A stretch of 64,000 nt of DNA from JBGSYJ01 sp041748075 (GCA_041748075.1 JBGTDX010000036.1:62001-126000), one strand, 5' to 3'; positions 42,367-51,864 are shown, counted from the stretch's first letter. Notes: generated from the letters alone by a model not told the origin. Numbers and translations: made by a program.

Positions 42367-44493
42367 GTGAGGGCCAGATTTCTCTACGCTGCACTTGTTG
42401 CCCTCGCGCTCGTCCCGTTTCTTCCGGCATTGATTCGTGGCGAGGTCTTCACCCTCCGCGATCACAGCGACTACTTCATTCCCCTGCATCAGTACACGAC
42501 GGACCAGATCCTGGCCGGAGAGCTTCCGCTCTGGAATCCCCTGAACGGGAACGGTGAGCAGTGGCTGGCCAATCCGCAGACGGCGGTTTTTTATCCGCCC
42601 GCGCTCGTGTTCCTTCTTCTGCCGTTCGCAACGGCATACGTGCTCTTTCTGGCGCTGCACGTCGCAGTCCTTGCCGCGGGATCTTTCCTGCTCTTCAGGC
42701 GATGGGTGGATCGAGGTCCCGCGTTCTTCGGTGCGGTGTGTCTTTCGCTTTCCGGACCGACGCTCTCTCTGCTGGATGTATCGAACAACCTGCGAACGTT
42801 CGCATGGATCCCGCTGGTTCTCTGGGCCGCACTCGAGAGAACAGGAACTGAGTCCCGGCTGCCGGTGACAGTTCCCTCGACGCTTCTCGCCCTGCTCTTT
42901 CTGGGAGGCGAGCCGTTTCTGGCCCTCGTCGGGGCGTTGCTGTTCAGCATCATCGCCGTAAGCAGAAAGCGTTCGGGAGCGCTGCGGGAAATCGGTCAGG
43001 CCGGCATCCTGGCGGCGCTTCTCTCGATGGTACAGATCATTCCATTTCTGGGGATGCTGGCCGGAAGCGATCGCGCGAGCGGCTTCGAGCGCGAGCTTGC
43101 CTTCCGCGAGTCGCTGCATCCCGCCGACTGGTCGCTCCTGACACTTTCTCCAGCGCTGTCGGGAGGCGAGGGTCTGATTGAGTCTTCGCAGAGTTACATC
43201 CCGATCCTTTACGCCGGTACGGCGGTAGTCTTCCTTGCACTCCTGGGCGTGGCAGGCGCGCTGCGACGCGACGCTGCGCATCGGAGCGTCGTGTTCGCAT
43301 TCACCGGTCTCTTCGCCGGCGTTGCCGTAGTTGCGGCGGGCAGCCACCTCGGTTCTGCAGCCGAGGTACTCGTCGCATTGAAGGTGACGGTGAACCGGTA
43401 CCCGGCACGCCTCATCCCCTTTGGAGCTCTGGCTGTTTGTGCGCTCGCGGCCATTGGGGCTCACTCGCTGCGAATGTCAGGGCGGGGAACGCGCGCTGCC
43501 GCGCTCGCAGCGCTTGTCGCGCTCGTGGCGTATTCGGTCAGTAATCATGACCCGGTAGATCCGGCGGCGGTTCCGCTGGCGGCCGGGCTTCTGGCCCTGC
43601 AGGGTCTGCTTCTCCTTCTCATGATTTTGAAGCCGGACCGGTTGCGTCTGATCGTGCCGCTGGGGCTCCTGGTTGCCGCAGACCTCCTCGTTGCTGCACG
43701 GCCTCTGCTCATGACGGGCCCACATCCGGCAGAACTTCCGGCGTTCGTCGGCGGGATCGAGCCGTCGATGAAAATTGCGCGCCTTCCGGACCTGGACCGC
43801 CGCAGCGACTCCTCGCGCCTGGATTCATTGCCCGGCTACACGAATCTTGCGGCGGAAGTCCACAACATCTCGACGGCGGCTCCAGTGAGCGATCGCCGCG
43901 CGATGCAGCTTCACGACCAGGCGCTATTCACGCCGGACGCCGCGTTGTTGCGATTCATGTCGGTTGGCTATCTCATTACCAATCGGCCGTTGAGTGCGCC
44001 TGGTATCGCGCCGGTTGCAACGTCGGGTGCTGTACGGCTCCATACCCTTGCGGGTGCGTGGCCGATGGCGACACTCTGGAAGGACTCGCGCCCGCTGGAA
44101 GCTGTGCTGAACAGCTTCGAGTCACCAGGTGCGGCAATCCATCTGAAGCCGGATGGCGAGGCCCACATTCAACGGATGGGCAGCAGCGAGGCGGTCGTGC
44201 GAATATCGACGGATGCACCCGCAATGCTCGTACTGAATCAACTCGATGCAGCAGGATGGACAGTTTCCGTGGATGGAGAACCCGCAGAAGGATTACGGGT
44301 GGGCGGACTCTTCCGCGCCGTGCGCGTTCCGGAGGGAGATCACCTCGTGCACTGGCGATACGCGCCTCCGTTTTTCACGATCGGTCTCATGATTTCGCTG
44401 TTGACTGCGCTGTTTCTGGTCATGATGACAATTCATTTGTCACGCAGCGCGCGAGGTGTTGTAGGATGGCGAAACAGACGCGCCAGACGTTGA
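42367..44493 (+). CDS. YfhO-like polytopic membrane protein
   Basis: Third YfhO-like protein of the window, 708 residues. About 12 membrane segments fill residues 5-470, with the first-loop signature GEVFTLRDHSDYF, then GELPLWNPLNGNGEQW and AVFYPPALV. The C-terminal soluble part (about 475-680) has LDAAGWTVSVDGEPAEGLRV and PEGDHLVHWRYAP like the YfhO end domain, then a last membrane helix. GTG 42367, with GAGG 7 bases before it, is preferred over the longer frame from 42286 that overlaps the M20 gene. Likely GT-C-type; acceptor unknown. Confidence 0.76.
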   Translation: MRARFLYAALVALALVPFLPALIRGEVFTLRDHSDYFIPLHQYTTDQILAGELPLWNPLNGNGEQWLANPQTAVFYPPALVFLLLPFATAYVLFLALHVAVLAAGSFLLFRRWVDRGPAFFGAVCLSLSGPTLSLLDVSNNLRTFAWIPLVLWAALERTGTESRLPVTVPSTLLALLFLGGEPFLALVGALLFSIIAVSRKRSGALREIGQAGILAALLSMVQIIPFLGMLAGSDRASGFERELAFRESLHPADWSLLTLSPALSGGEGLIESSQSYIPILYAGTAVVFLALLGVAGALRRDAAHRSVVFAFTGLFAGVAVVAAGSHLGSAAEVLVALKVTVNRYPARLIPFGALAVCALAAIGAHSLRMSGRGTRAAALAALVALVAYSVSNHDPVDPAAVPLAAGLLALQGLLLLLMILKPDRLRLIVPLGLLVAADLLVAARPLLMTGPHPAELPAFVGGIEPSMKIARLPDLDRRSDSSRLDSLPGYTNLAAEVHNISTAAPVSDRRAMQLHDQALFTPDAALLRFMSVGYLITNRPLSAPGIAPVATSGAVRLHTLAGAWPMATLWKDSRPLEAVLNSFESPGAAIHLKPDGEAHIQRMGSSEAVVRISTDAPAMLVLNQLDAAGWTVSVDGEPAEGLRVGGLFRAVRVPEGDHLVHWRYAPPFFTIGLMISLLTALFLVMMTIHLSRSARGVVGWRNRRARR

Positions 44494-44518
44494 AACGCTG
44501 TGAATCATGATTCATAAA
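44490..44518 (+). promoter_or_regulatory. Promoter with a perfect palindrome in its spacer
   Basis: TTGAAA (44490-44495) and CATAAA (44513-44518) are 17 bases apart, a plausible sigma-70 pair. TGAATCATGATTCA (44501-44514) is a perfect 14-bp palindrome in the spacer, the classic place for a repressor. It sits 74 bases before the Fis-type gene and overlaps the stop of the YfhO-like gene. Confidence 0.55.
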
Positions 44519-44587
44519 GTTCTCGCAATGATCCCGGCGAGCCCGTAGTAGAATGTCGCACTTCCGATCCCACATCCGAGGAAGTTC

Positions 44588-44902
44588 ATGCAGAGCATCG
44601 ATGATCGTCTGAATCAGATAATCCGCGAGTTGATTGGTAACGGAATTACTCTGGTGCAGGCAGTGGAAGCCTTCGAAGGCAAATACATCGTGGCCGCGAT
44701 GGAAGCGAATCGCGGAAACATCACCAAAGCCTCGCGGCTTCTCGGCGTGCACCGCAACACGCTTCACAATAAATTGCGTTCGCAGACGATGCTCAACGGT
44801 TTCGCGGCATCCGCTCGGCCGGTGCGGCGCAGAGTTCAGGCGAGAAGTGCCAGGACGGCATCGGTTCGCGAGACGCCGCGTAAACCCAGAAAATCCAGAT
44901 AG
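44588..44902 (+). CDS. Fis-type helix-turn-helix DNA-binding protein
   Basis: A 104-residue basic protein. Residues 1-66 match the Fis/NtrC C-terminal HTH domain: GITLVQAVEAFEGKYIVAAM, then NRGNITKASRLLGVHRNTLHNKL with the helix-turn-helix. Residues 70-104 are an Arg-rich tail (RPVRRRVQARSARTA). It has no AAA+ or receiver domain, so it resembles stand-alone Fis or a degenerate activator end. ATG 44588 follows GAGG by 5 bases. Possible autoregulation at the palindrome 44501-44514 is inference. rnr follows after 30 bases. Confidence 0.85.
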   Translation: MQSIDDRLNQIIRELIGNGITLVQAVEAFEGKYIVAAMEANRGNITKASRLLGVHRNTLHNKLRSQTMLNGFAASARPVRRRVQARSARTASVRETPRKPRKSR

Positions 44903-44932
44903 CTTTTTCCTTCCCGAGGTTCTCTGTCTTCC

Positions 44933-47140
44933 GTGTCTGATCTCGAACTGAAAGAACAGATCACCGCATTGCTGCGAGCGAAGGGCAACCGGGTGCTTGC
45001 CATCCGGGACATTCATGAGCGGCTCGGCGCGTCCACCGGAGTCGAGCACGACCGCGAAGAGATCGAGCGGGCGGTCGAAGAGATGGAGCGCTCCGGACAG
45101 CTCATCGCCGTTCGAGGCAAACGCTATTCCCTGCTTGAGTTTACGCCCTATGCGGCGGGGCGGATCCGGGTGTTCTCAGACGGCGATGCCTCGGTCGGCC
45201 CCTCCGATCCCGAGTCCCTGGGATACCACATCTCGCGACGAGCCCTGAAGGGCGCGATGAACGGCGATCTCGTAATGCTGCTGGTCGACCGAAAAAAGAA
45301 AGCAAAGGAATTTCGCGGGCGACAGCTGCTCGAAGCCGAAGTCTCGAAGGTTCTTCAGCGCGCGCATCGCACTGTGGTCGGAAGATTCCATCTCGACGAT
45401 CGCCCATGGGTGACGCCCTTCGATAAGAAGCTCGATTCGGACATTCGGATTCCGCCCGATGCGACCATGGACGCGCGTGACGGCGAGATGGTGAACGTCG
45501 AGATCGAACGGTATGCATCCCAGAACGCCGACGCAAGCGGCCGCGTGGTCGAGGTCCTGGGTATGATCGGAGATCCGGGCGTCGACATCGAAATCGTCAT
45601 CCGCAAACACGGCATCCCGCATCAGTTTCCCGACGATGTTCTCCGGACAGCGGATTCGATTCCCTCGGAGATCTCTGTGGACGAGATCGCCGGTCGTGTC
45701 GATCTTCGCGAGCGCGTCATCATTACGATCGATGGTGAGACCGCGAAGGACTTCGATGATGCGGTCGATGTCGAGCGGCTCGACAACGGCAACTATCAAC
45801 TCGGCGTACACATCGCCGACGTCTCGCACTACGTCACAGAAGGTTCTCTGCTCGATCGTGAGGGTTTCGAGCGTGGAACGTCGGTTTATTTTCCGGGCCG
45901 CGCCGTGCCGATGCTGCCGGAGCGGTTGTCGAACGGAATCTGTTCGCTCAACCCACGCGTCGACCGCCTCACATTCTCCGCAGTCCTGGAGATCGACCCG
46001 AAAGGCCGTGTGCTCGATCGCAGGATGTTCCGTTCCGTGATCCGCACGAGCGAGCGCATGACGTACACCGATGTGAATGCGCTCCTGACAGATCCGGATC
46101 CGGAGCTCGAGGAGCGGTATCGCAACATCCTGGACCATCTCCGGCGGATGCACGAGCTCTACGAGATTCTGAGGAAGCGGAGAACGGCCCGCGGATCGAT
46201 CGACTTCGACCTGCCGTCGGCGGACGTACTTCTCGGCGAGCAGGGAGAGATCGAATCGATCATCGCAACTCAGAGAAACGTCGCGCACCGGCTTGTTGAA
46301 GAATTCATGCTCGCCGCGAACGAGGCTGTTGCCCGCCAGCTGGTCCTCGCTTCCCAGCCCGGACTCTTTCGCGTGCACCAGCAACCGGATCCTCGAAAGC
46401 TGGAAGACCTCAAGAGCGTCCTCGAAGAGTTCAAAGTGCCGCTGCGCGGAGACATCGAAGAGATCCGCCCCGGTGAGCTCCAGCGTGTACTGAACAAAGT
46501 GGCGGGAACCCCCGAGAGCCTGTTCCTCACCGAGCTGGTGCTGCGTTCCATGAAGCGCGCGTTCTACGCTAATGAATCACTCGGGCACTTCGCCCTGGCC
46601 CTTCAGCACTACTGCCACTTCACCTCTCCCATCCGACGCTACCCCGACCTGATCGTTCATCGACGACTGGGAGAGCTCGTGGCGGAAGGCCCACTCCATG
46701 GCGACCAACTGGCCAGGGTGGAGTCGAAGCATCCCGCCATCGCGCTGCAATCGAGCGAACGCGAGCGAAGGGCTGAAGAGGCGGAACGGGAAGTGCTCGA
46801 ATGGAAGAAGGTCGTCTTCATGCGCGACAAGGTCGGTCTCGAGTTCGACGGCCGGATCACCGGGGTGATGCCCTTTGGTCTGTTCGTGGAGCTGGAGGAA
46901 GTCTTCGTGCAGGGGATGGTCCCGGTTGCGACCATCGGAGGCGACTTCTGGGTCTTTGCCGAGCGGGAGCACCGGCTGCGAGGGGAGCAGAGCGCCCGCG
47001 AATTCCGGCTCGGGGATCCTGTTCGTGTCCGAGTCGAGAGCATCGACGAGGACCGCCGTCAGATCGAGTTCCGTCTGGTCGCTTCGGGTGGCGTTCCGAT
47101 TGCACAGCGGGAACGTGAATCGGGGCGCCGGAGACGGTGA
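44933..47140 (+). CDS. rnr: Ribonuclease R
   Basis: Processive 3'-5' exoribonuclease for structured RNA and quality control (works with SmpB/tmRNA). The 735-residue product has an N-terminal HTH-like region (1-65), cold-shock-like domains (70-230), and the RNB catalytic domain (about 255-580) with TIDGETAKDFDDAVDVERL (metal Asp cluster), LGVHIADVSHYV, YFPGRAVPMLPE and HYCHFTSPIRRYPDLIVHR. An S1 domain (about 640-720, FDGRITGVMPFGLFVELEE) and an Arg-rich end (RESGRRRR) complete it. Start is GTG 44933. Confidence 0.96.
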   Translation: MSDLELKEQITALLRAKGNRVLAIRDIHERLGASTGVEHDREEIERAVEEMERSGQLIAVRGKRYSLLEFTPYAAGRIRVFSDGDASVGPSDPESLGYHISRRALKGAMNGDLVMLLVDRKKKAKEFRGRQLLEAEVSKVLQRAHRTVVGRFHLDDRPWVTPFDKKLDSDIRIPPDATMDARDGEMVNVEIERYASQNADASGRVVEVLGMIGDPGVDIEIVIRKHGIPHQFPDDVLRTADSIPSEISVDEIAGRVDLRERVIITIDGETAKDFDDAVDVERLDNGNYQLGVHIADVSHYVTEGSLLDREGFERGTSVYFPGRAVPMLPERLSNGICSLNPRVDRLTFSAVLEIDPKGRVLDRRMFRSVIRTSERMTYTDVNALLTDPDPELEERYRNILDHLRRMHELYEILRKRRTARGSIDFDLPSADVLLGEQGEIESIIATQRNVAHRLVEEFMLAANEAVARQLVLASQPGLFRVHQQPDPRKLEDLKSVLEEFKVPLRGDIEEIRPGELQRVLNKVAGTPESLFLTELVLRSMKRAFYANESLGHFALALQHYCHFTSPIRRYPDLIVHRRLGELVAEGPLHGDQLARVESKHPAIALQSSERERRAEEAEREVLEWKKVVFMRDKVGLEFDGRITGVMPFGLFVELEEVFVQGMVPVATIGGDFWVFAEREHRLRGEQSAREFRLGDPVRVRVESIDEDRRQIEFRLVASGGVPIAQRERESGRRRR

Positions 47141-47148
47141 GCCTGACA

Positions 47149-47176
47149 AATGACGACTGCGGCGTCATTCGTCATT
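47149..47176. repeat. Hairpin of GTCATTC heptads after rnr
   Basis: AATGACGA (47149-47156) pairs perfectly with TCGTCATT (47169-47176). The right side contains GTCATTC twice in tandem, the complement of the GAATGAC frame in the array at 52262. It is 8 bases past the rnr stop, so it may end that transcript. Confidence 0.7.
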
Positions 47177-47230
47177 CCTTCTTGCCCCTTTCTGCGCAAT
47201 TGGTTATCTTCATGATGAGAGTGACGGAAG

Positions 47231-48316
47231 ATGGCGGATCAGAGAGACATTGAAGCGGAATTTCAACGGCTCGTCGCGCGGCGGCTCAACCTCGAATCGC
47301 GGCTTCAGAAGGTTCAGGGTGACTTGTCTGCCGAGGCTCTCGACGAGCACGATCATGCATACGCGGGAATCCAGCTCGGCCTTCTCAAGCTGTTCAAGGC
47401 CTCGAGCGGTGATCCGGAGCGGATCAAGATCATGCTGGAAGTCATCCGGATCATGGAGAACAAGCTCGTCTACCTGCAGAACTTCGTGATCGAGCCGACC
47501 CCCGAAAACAGAAAGCTCGCATCCCTCGTCGGGGACTTCGTTCTCGACATGGGATCGACCGCCGACGGGCTCACGCAGCTCGAAGTCACCTACTACACGG
47601 GAGTGACGTCACTGTACGCGGGGGAGATCGATCACGCGCGGGAGGCATTCCGCCAGGCGTGCGAATCGGAGGAGTCCGACGAGGCCAACGACATCAAGTT
47701 CAAATCGTATGTCATCCTCGGGAATCTGACTCACGAGCGGCACGAGTACGAAGCGGCGCGCGCGCTCCACGATGAGTCGCTCCGTTACTCACAAAACAAC
47801 AACGTCACAGCGCAGGCCCTCGCGCTCAAGGCTCTCAACTCGTACGCTTTGAAAGAGTACGACGACGCGCTCGCGATGTTCGAAGAGTCGCTTCAGCTCT
47901 TCGACCGGGAGGAGGCATTCTTCAACTCCTACTTCCATCGGAACGCCCTGCTGTTTTCGGCTTCGATCTATTCGCAGCGGAAGGAATACGCCCGGGCGGA
48001 GTCGTATTACCGGCAGGTTCTCGATGAGGCGCAGCCGGATTCCTACGACCACTTCGACGCGCTCTCACAACTGGGCCGAATTTACTACTCGACGAACCGT
48101 TACGACGAAGCGGCTCGAACGTTCTCCGAGGCGATAGCGACTCACAACGCGACGGAGAACGAGTACCTGGTGGATACCTACTTCTGGCTCGCGCGCACTC
48201 ACATAAAGCAGGACGATGCCGTTGCCGCCAGGACATATCTGGAGAAGATTGCCGCGTCGGACGTCAAGTACGAGAGGCGCGGACAGGCCGAGGAGATGCT
48301 CGCCAGGGTTTCGTAG
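47231..48316 (+). CDS. Tetratricopeptide-repeat protein
   Basis: A 361-residue protein, no signal peptide, probably cytoplasmic. An N-terminal helical region (1-120, coiled-coil-like ARRLNLESRLQKVQGDL) precedes about six TPR-like helical pairs (120-355), for example GVTSLYAGEIDHAREAFRQA, GNLTHERHEYEAARALHDES, NSYALKEYDDALAMFEES and LGRIYYSTNRYDEAARTFSEA. TPRs mediate protein contacts; partner unknown. It is convergent with the receiver-phosphatase gene and separated from rnr by a hairpin. Confidence 0.85.
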   Translation: MADQRDIEAEFQRLVARRLNLESRLQKVQGDLSAEALDEHDHAYAGIQLGLLKLFKASSGDPERIKIMLEVIRIMENKLVYLQNFVIEPTPENRKLASLVGDFVLDMGSTADGLTQLEVTYYTGVTSLYAGEIDHAREAFRQACESEESDEANDIKFKSYVILGNLTHERHEYEAARALHDESLRYSQNNNVTAQALALKALNSYALKEYDDALAMFEESLQLFDREEAFFNSYFHRNALLFSASIYSQRKEYARAESYYRQVLDEAQPDSYDHFDALSQLGRIYYSTNRYDEAARTFSEAIATHNATENEYLVDTYFWLARTHIKQDDAVAARTYLEKIAASDVKYERRGQAEEMLARVS

Positions 48317-48344
48317 CGTGAGCTCGCGTCATAAGGTCGCTCAA

Positions 48345-48382
48345 AGGTACGTCGTACCTCGCCGCCGGACACATGCGGCGGC
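48345..48382. terminator. Two hairpins between convergent genes
   Basis: AGGTA/TACCT (48345-48349 with 48355-48359, extended by CG pairs) and GCCGCC/GGCGGC (48361-48366 with 48377-48382) lie in the 93-base gap between the TPR gene and the phosphatase gene. Neither has a U-tract. Confidence 0.4.
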
Positions 48383-48409
48383 AACTGAGCGCGGGCAGCC
48401 GTTTCTCAC

Positions 48410-49603
48410 TCAGACGAATCGCACGAGGATGAATGCGATGTCGTCGCGAAATTCGTCGGTGGCCGAAAAGCTCGTCACGTCGTCGTACACAGCGTCGTAG
48501 ACTCTTGACAGGTCCTTCACGTCTTCCCGTTCCAGGATGGCCGCAATGCGATCGATCCCATAGAACTCTCCGTCGACCGTACGCCGATCGGTGAGGCCGT
48601 CTGTGTAGAGGAACATCAGATCTCCGGGCGCCACCTCCACCTGATGCTCCTCGAATCCAAGCCCTGGTCTGGCTCCGACCAAATGGCCGGGTCGTTCAGT
48701 GGCAATCGCTTTTCCTTTGCTGGCCTCGTAGTGAAGGAAGGGTGGATGGGCTCCGTTGGAAAAGGTGATGTTTTTGCCCGAGGGATCGAGCCTGAGAATC
48801 TGGGCAGTTGCGTACTGGGCCGGAAGACTGGCGCTCACCAGATAGTCATTCAATCGGGCCATGAATGCGGCCAGGGAGGGAGAATCGACGGCCTCGGAGT
48901 GAAGAAACGTCTTGAGAAGCGACACCAGGATCGCCGCGGGCAAACCGTGTCCGGAGACGTCGGCTACGAACATGTAGAGCGAGTCGCGCTGGGTGAAGTA
49001 GTCGTAAAAGTCGCCCGAGAGCGTCTCGGTCGGGATGTACGATGATCGAATTTCCGCGTGGGGCGTGGAGAAGTTTCTTTCAGGCAGCAGAGCTTCCTGA
49101 ACGCGGCGGGCGATCTGGAGATCGCTGTTGAGGCGCTGATTGAGCTCCATGATCTTGTCGGACTTGTAACTGAGCTCCTCATAGAGTTGCCGGAGCTGTG
49201 CGGCCTGTTCGACGATGCGGTCCTGGTAAGCCTTCACCCGCAGGAGTGCGCGCACGCGGGCCAGAATGACCTCGATATCGGATGACTTGGTGACGAAATC
49301 GTCCGCTCCGGCGTCGAGGCCTTCGATCAGATTTCGAGACGAATCCGCTCCCGTGAGCATCAGCACGGGGATGGTCTGGAGTGCGGGATCGTTCTTGATC
49401 CGGCGGCATACCTCATAGCCGTCGAGTCCCGGCATCCGGTAGTCCACCAGAACGCAATTCGGTGAGACGTCCGGAATGATCCGCAGGCCTTCCTCTCCGG
49501 AGGATGCGCAGTCGACCTTGTAGCCGGCGTTCTCGAGAACGCGACGGATCAGCTGCGCGTCGTTCGGATTGTCGTCGATGACGACGATGCGGTCACTCTT
49601 CAT
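48410..49603 (-). CDS. Response regulator with RsbU/SpoIIE-type PP2C phosphatase domain
   Basis: A 397-residue signalling protein: receiver domain (1-120) with VVIDDNPNDA, phospho-acceptor VLVDYRMPGLDGYEVC and VTKSSD; a coiled linker (about 125-165, AQLRQLYEELSYKSDKIMEL cut: EELSYKSDKIM); and a PP2C-like SpoIIE domain (170-395) with ARRVQEALLP, SGDFYDYF, FVADVSGHGLPAAILVSLL, YTDGLTDRRT and terminal DDIAFILVRF. It likely dephosphorylates an anti-sigma-factor antagonist when its receiver is phosphorylated; no partner kinase or antagonist lies beside it. ATG 49603 starts the receiver directly. Confidence 0.92.
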   Translation of the reverse strand: MKSDRIVVIDDNPNDAQLIRRVLENAGYKVDCASSGEEGLRIIPDVSPNCVLVDYRMPGLDGYEVCRRIKNDPALQTIPVLMLTGADSSRNLIEGLDAGADDFVTKSSDIEVILARVRALLRVKAYQDRIVEQAAQLRQLYEELSYKSDKIMELNQRLNSDLQIARRVQEALLPERNFSTPHAEIRSSYIPTETLSGDFYDYFTQRDSLYMFVADVSGHGLPAAILVSLLKTFLHSEAVDSPSLAAFMARLNDYLVSASLPAQYATAQILRLDPSGKNITFSNGAHPPFLHYEASKGKAIATERPGHLVGARPGLGFEEHQVEVAPGDLMFLYTDGLTDRRTVDGEFYGIDRIAAILEREDVKDLSRVYDAVYDDVTSFSATDEFRDDIAFILVRFV

Positions 49604-49665
49604 GAAGGACAGCCATCGTAAACGCTGGCCTTCGCGGTGTAAACTCCGCTCGGGATGGCATGGGA

Positions 49666-50262
49666 ATGAAGTTGATCGTGGGGTTGGGAAATCCCGGCGC
49701 GGAATACGAGAGCACACGCCACAACATCGGGTTCCGCGTCGTCGAAGCATTCGCCGCCCGGTACCGGATCGCCGTGGACCGCCATGAAAAGAACGCGATG
49801 GTCGGAAAAGGGCGGGTGGCGGGCAATGCCGTAGTCATTGCAAAACCGCTCACGTTCATGAACGTTTCCGGCTCGGCCGTGTCCCTGCTCGTCAGGGCGC
49901 ATCTCGAGGCTCCTTCGGACCTGCTGGTCGTCTATGACGATGTCGACCTTCCTCTCGGAAAGATCCGAATCAGAGAAGGCGGATCGCCAGGGACGCACAA
50001 TGGAATGAAATCGATCGTAGACGCACTTGGTACCGACAGGTTTCCCCGACTGCGCTTCGGGATTCGCGGCGAAGACTTCGACGGCCGCCGGGATCTCGCG
50101 GATTTCGTGCTCGACCGTTTCGAGGAGGACGAGCAGGAGCAGGTCGCCGCAGGCGTTACCCGTGCCGTCGAAGCAGTTTTTCTGTTTGCAAGAGATGACC
50201 TTCGGCGGGCGATGAATCAGTTCAACCGTGATCCCGTTCCCGTCGAACCGGAGACTACCTGA
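49666..50262 (+). CDS. pth: Peptidyl-tRNA hydrolase
   Basis: Releases tRNA from dropped-off peptidyl-tRNA. The product, just under 200 residues, has KLIVGLGNPGAEYESTRHNIGF in part (GLGNPG and RHNIGF with the catalytic His), KPLTFMNVSGSAV, VYDDVDLPLGKIRIREGGSPGTHNGMKSI (cut: GSPGTHNGMKS) and FPRLRFGI. ATG 49666 gives the classical MKLIVGLGNPG start; ATG 49660 adds two residues. The stop directly abuts the ATG of the AAA+ gene, so the two are one transcript. Confidence 0.96.
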   Translation: MKLIVGLGNPGAEYESTRHNIGFRVVEAFAARYRIAVDRHEKNAMVGKGRVAGNAVVIAKPLTFMNVSGSAVSLLVRAHLEAPSDLLVVYDDVDLPLGKIRIREGGSPGTHNGMKSIVDALGTDRFPRLRFGIRGEDFDGRRDLADFVLDRFEEDEQEQVAAGVTRAVEAVFLFARDDLRRAMNQFNRDPVPVEPETT

Positions 50263-51861
50263 ATGCGACATCTTCCCGCCACACTCGGAGAGCTTCGTGC
50301 GTCAGGCTACCGCCTGCGCAGTATCAAAGACGAATTGCGCGAGAACCTGCTTGGACGCCTGACCGCTGGCGAGCCGCTGTTCGAAGGAATTCACGGCTAC
50401 GAACGCACTGTGATCCCGGCCATTCAGAACGCGATCCTCTCGCGCCATGACATCATCCTTCTCGGGCTCAGAGGGCAGGCGAAGACACGCATCCTCCGTT
50501 CTCTCACGGACCTGCTCGATGAGCACATTCCCGTGATCGTAGGCTGCGAGATCAACGATTCCCCCTTCGAGCCTATCTGCAAGTCCTGCCGGCACAAAGC
50601 CTCGGAAAAAGGCGAAGAACTTCATGTCGAGTGGCTCGAGCCTGCCGAGCGTTATCGCGAGAAGCTCGCGACCCCCGATGTCACCGTGGCCGACCTGATC
50701 GGCGACATCGATCCGATCAAAGCGGCAAATCAGCGACTGACTTATGCTGACGAAGAATCCATCCATTACGGGATCATTCCTCGAACGAACCGCGGCATTT
50801 TCGCCATCAACGAGCTGCCCGATCTCGCTCCACGGATTCAGGTCGCCCTGCTCAACATTCTCGAGGAGCGCGACCTGCAGATCCGCGGATTCCCGGTTCG
50901 CATCCCTCTGGACGTGATGCTGGTCTTCAGCGCCAACCCCGAAGACTACACGAGCCGGGGAAACATCATCACACCACTCAAGGACCGGATCGACTCGCAG
51001 ATCCTCACGCACTACCCCGCGAGTGTCGAGACGGCGATGCGCATCACGCGCCAGGAGGCCTGGCTCGAACGGAAGGGTCTCGAAGCGACGATCGAGATCC
51101 CTGAGCTCGTCCATCAGCTCGTCGAACATGTCGGCTTCATAGCTCGCGAGTCCGAGCTCGTCGATCAGTCGTCTGGAGTCTCGGCCCGGATGTCGATCTC
51201 GGCGATCGAGATCCTTCACTCGAATCTCGAGCGCCGCGCGGCACTCACTGGCGACTCGCTCGTCTACCCCAGACTCGCCGATCTGTCGATGATCCTTCCA
51301 GCAATCACCGGGAAGGTCGAGATGGTCTACGAAGGCGAACAGCAGGGCTCCGAGGTCGTTGCAAGGAAGCTGCTGGGAGAAGCGGTGCTGCGGTTGTTCA
51401 GCGAGAAGTTTCCGCCGGTGGAGCGTGCTGGCAGATCGGCTGGCCCCGAAAGGCAGCGCCGCGGCTACGGTGAGCTCAACTTCGACGACGAAGGGAACTT
51501 CGGCAATCAGGAGAGAAAGAAGCCGGCGGCCGCGAGAGCTGACGCGGACTCCGGGAGTCCCCGGGTCCGCGGTGAAGCCGATTACGACACGATCGTCGAA
51601 TGGTTCATGCAGGGAAACAAGATCACGCTCTCGGACGAGCAGCCTTTCGAGGTCTTCTTTGCCGAGCTGTCGCGTGTGCCGCTCCTTGCCGAAACGGCAG
51701 GGAAGTTCATGAATCCCCGGCATGACGGAGAGCTCGCCCTTGGGATGGAAATGATTCTGGAGGCCCTGCATCAGGCGCTGCGCCTGACCCGGGAGGATCT
51801 CGATTCCACCATCACGTTCTCGGAACTGATGAAATTCAACATCCTCCGGACGGTGACCTGA
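50263..51861 (+). CDS. MoxR/ChlI-like AAA+ ATPase
   Basis: A 532-residue AAA+ protein related to magnesium-chelatase ChlI and MoxR. Walker A is LLGLRGQAKTRIL (about residue 68), and Walker B reads GIFAINELPDLAPRIQ with Asn where Asp is normal. Then follow LLNILEERDLQIRGFPVRI (pre-sensor insert), sensor-1 VFSANPEDYTSRG and RISAIEIL-type lid residues. A linker (about 385-440) is charged, and the C-terminal region (445-532) is unique. It sits in a tight run with an RHH-TPR and a VWA-domain gene, the usual MoxR-VWA partnership. No chelatase subunit H or tetrapyrrole gene is adjacent, so metal insertion is unlikely. Confidence 0.85.
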   Translation: MRHLPATLGELRASGYRLRSIKDELRENLLGRLTAGEPLFEGIHGYERTVIPAIQNAILSRHDIILLGLRGQAKTRILRSLTDLLDEHIPVIVGCEINDSPFEPICKSCRHKASEKGEELHVEWLEPAERYREKLATPDVTVADLIGDIDPIKAANQRLTYADEESIHYGIIPRTNRGIFAINELPDLAPRIQVALLNILEERDLQIRGFPVRIPLDVMLVFSANPEDYTSRGNIITPLKDRIDSQILTHYPASVETAMRITRQEAWLERKGLEATIEIPELVHQLVEHVGFIARESELVDQSSGVSARMSISAIEILHSNLERRAALTGDSLVYPRLADLSMILPAITGKVEMVYEGEQQGSEVVARKLLGEAVLRLFSEKFPPVERAGRSAGPERQRRGYGELNFDDEGNFGNQERKKPAAARADADSGSPRVRGEADYDTIVEWFMQGNKITLSDEQPFEVFFAELSRVPLLAETAGKFMNPRHDGELALGMEMILEALHQALRLTREDLDSTITFSELMKFNILRTVT

Positions 51862-51864
51862 GCC

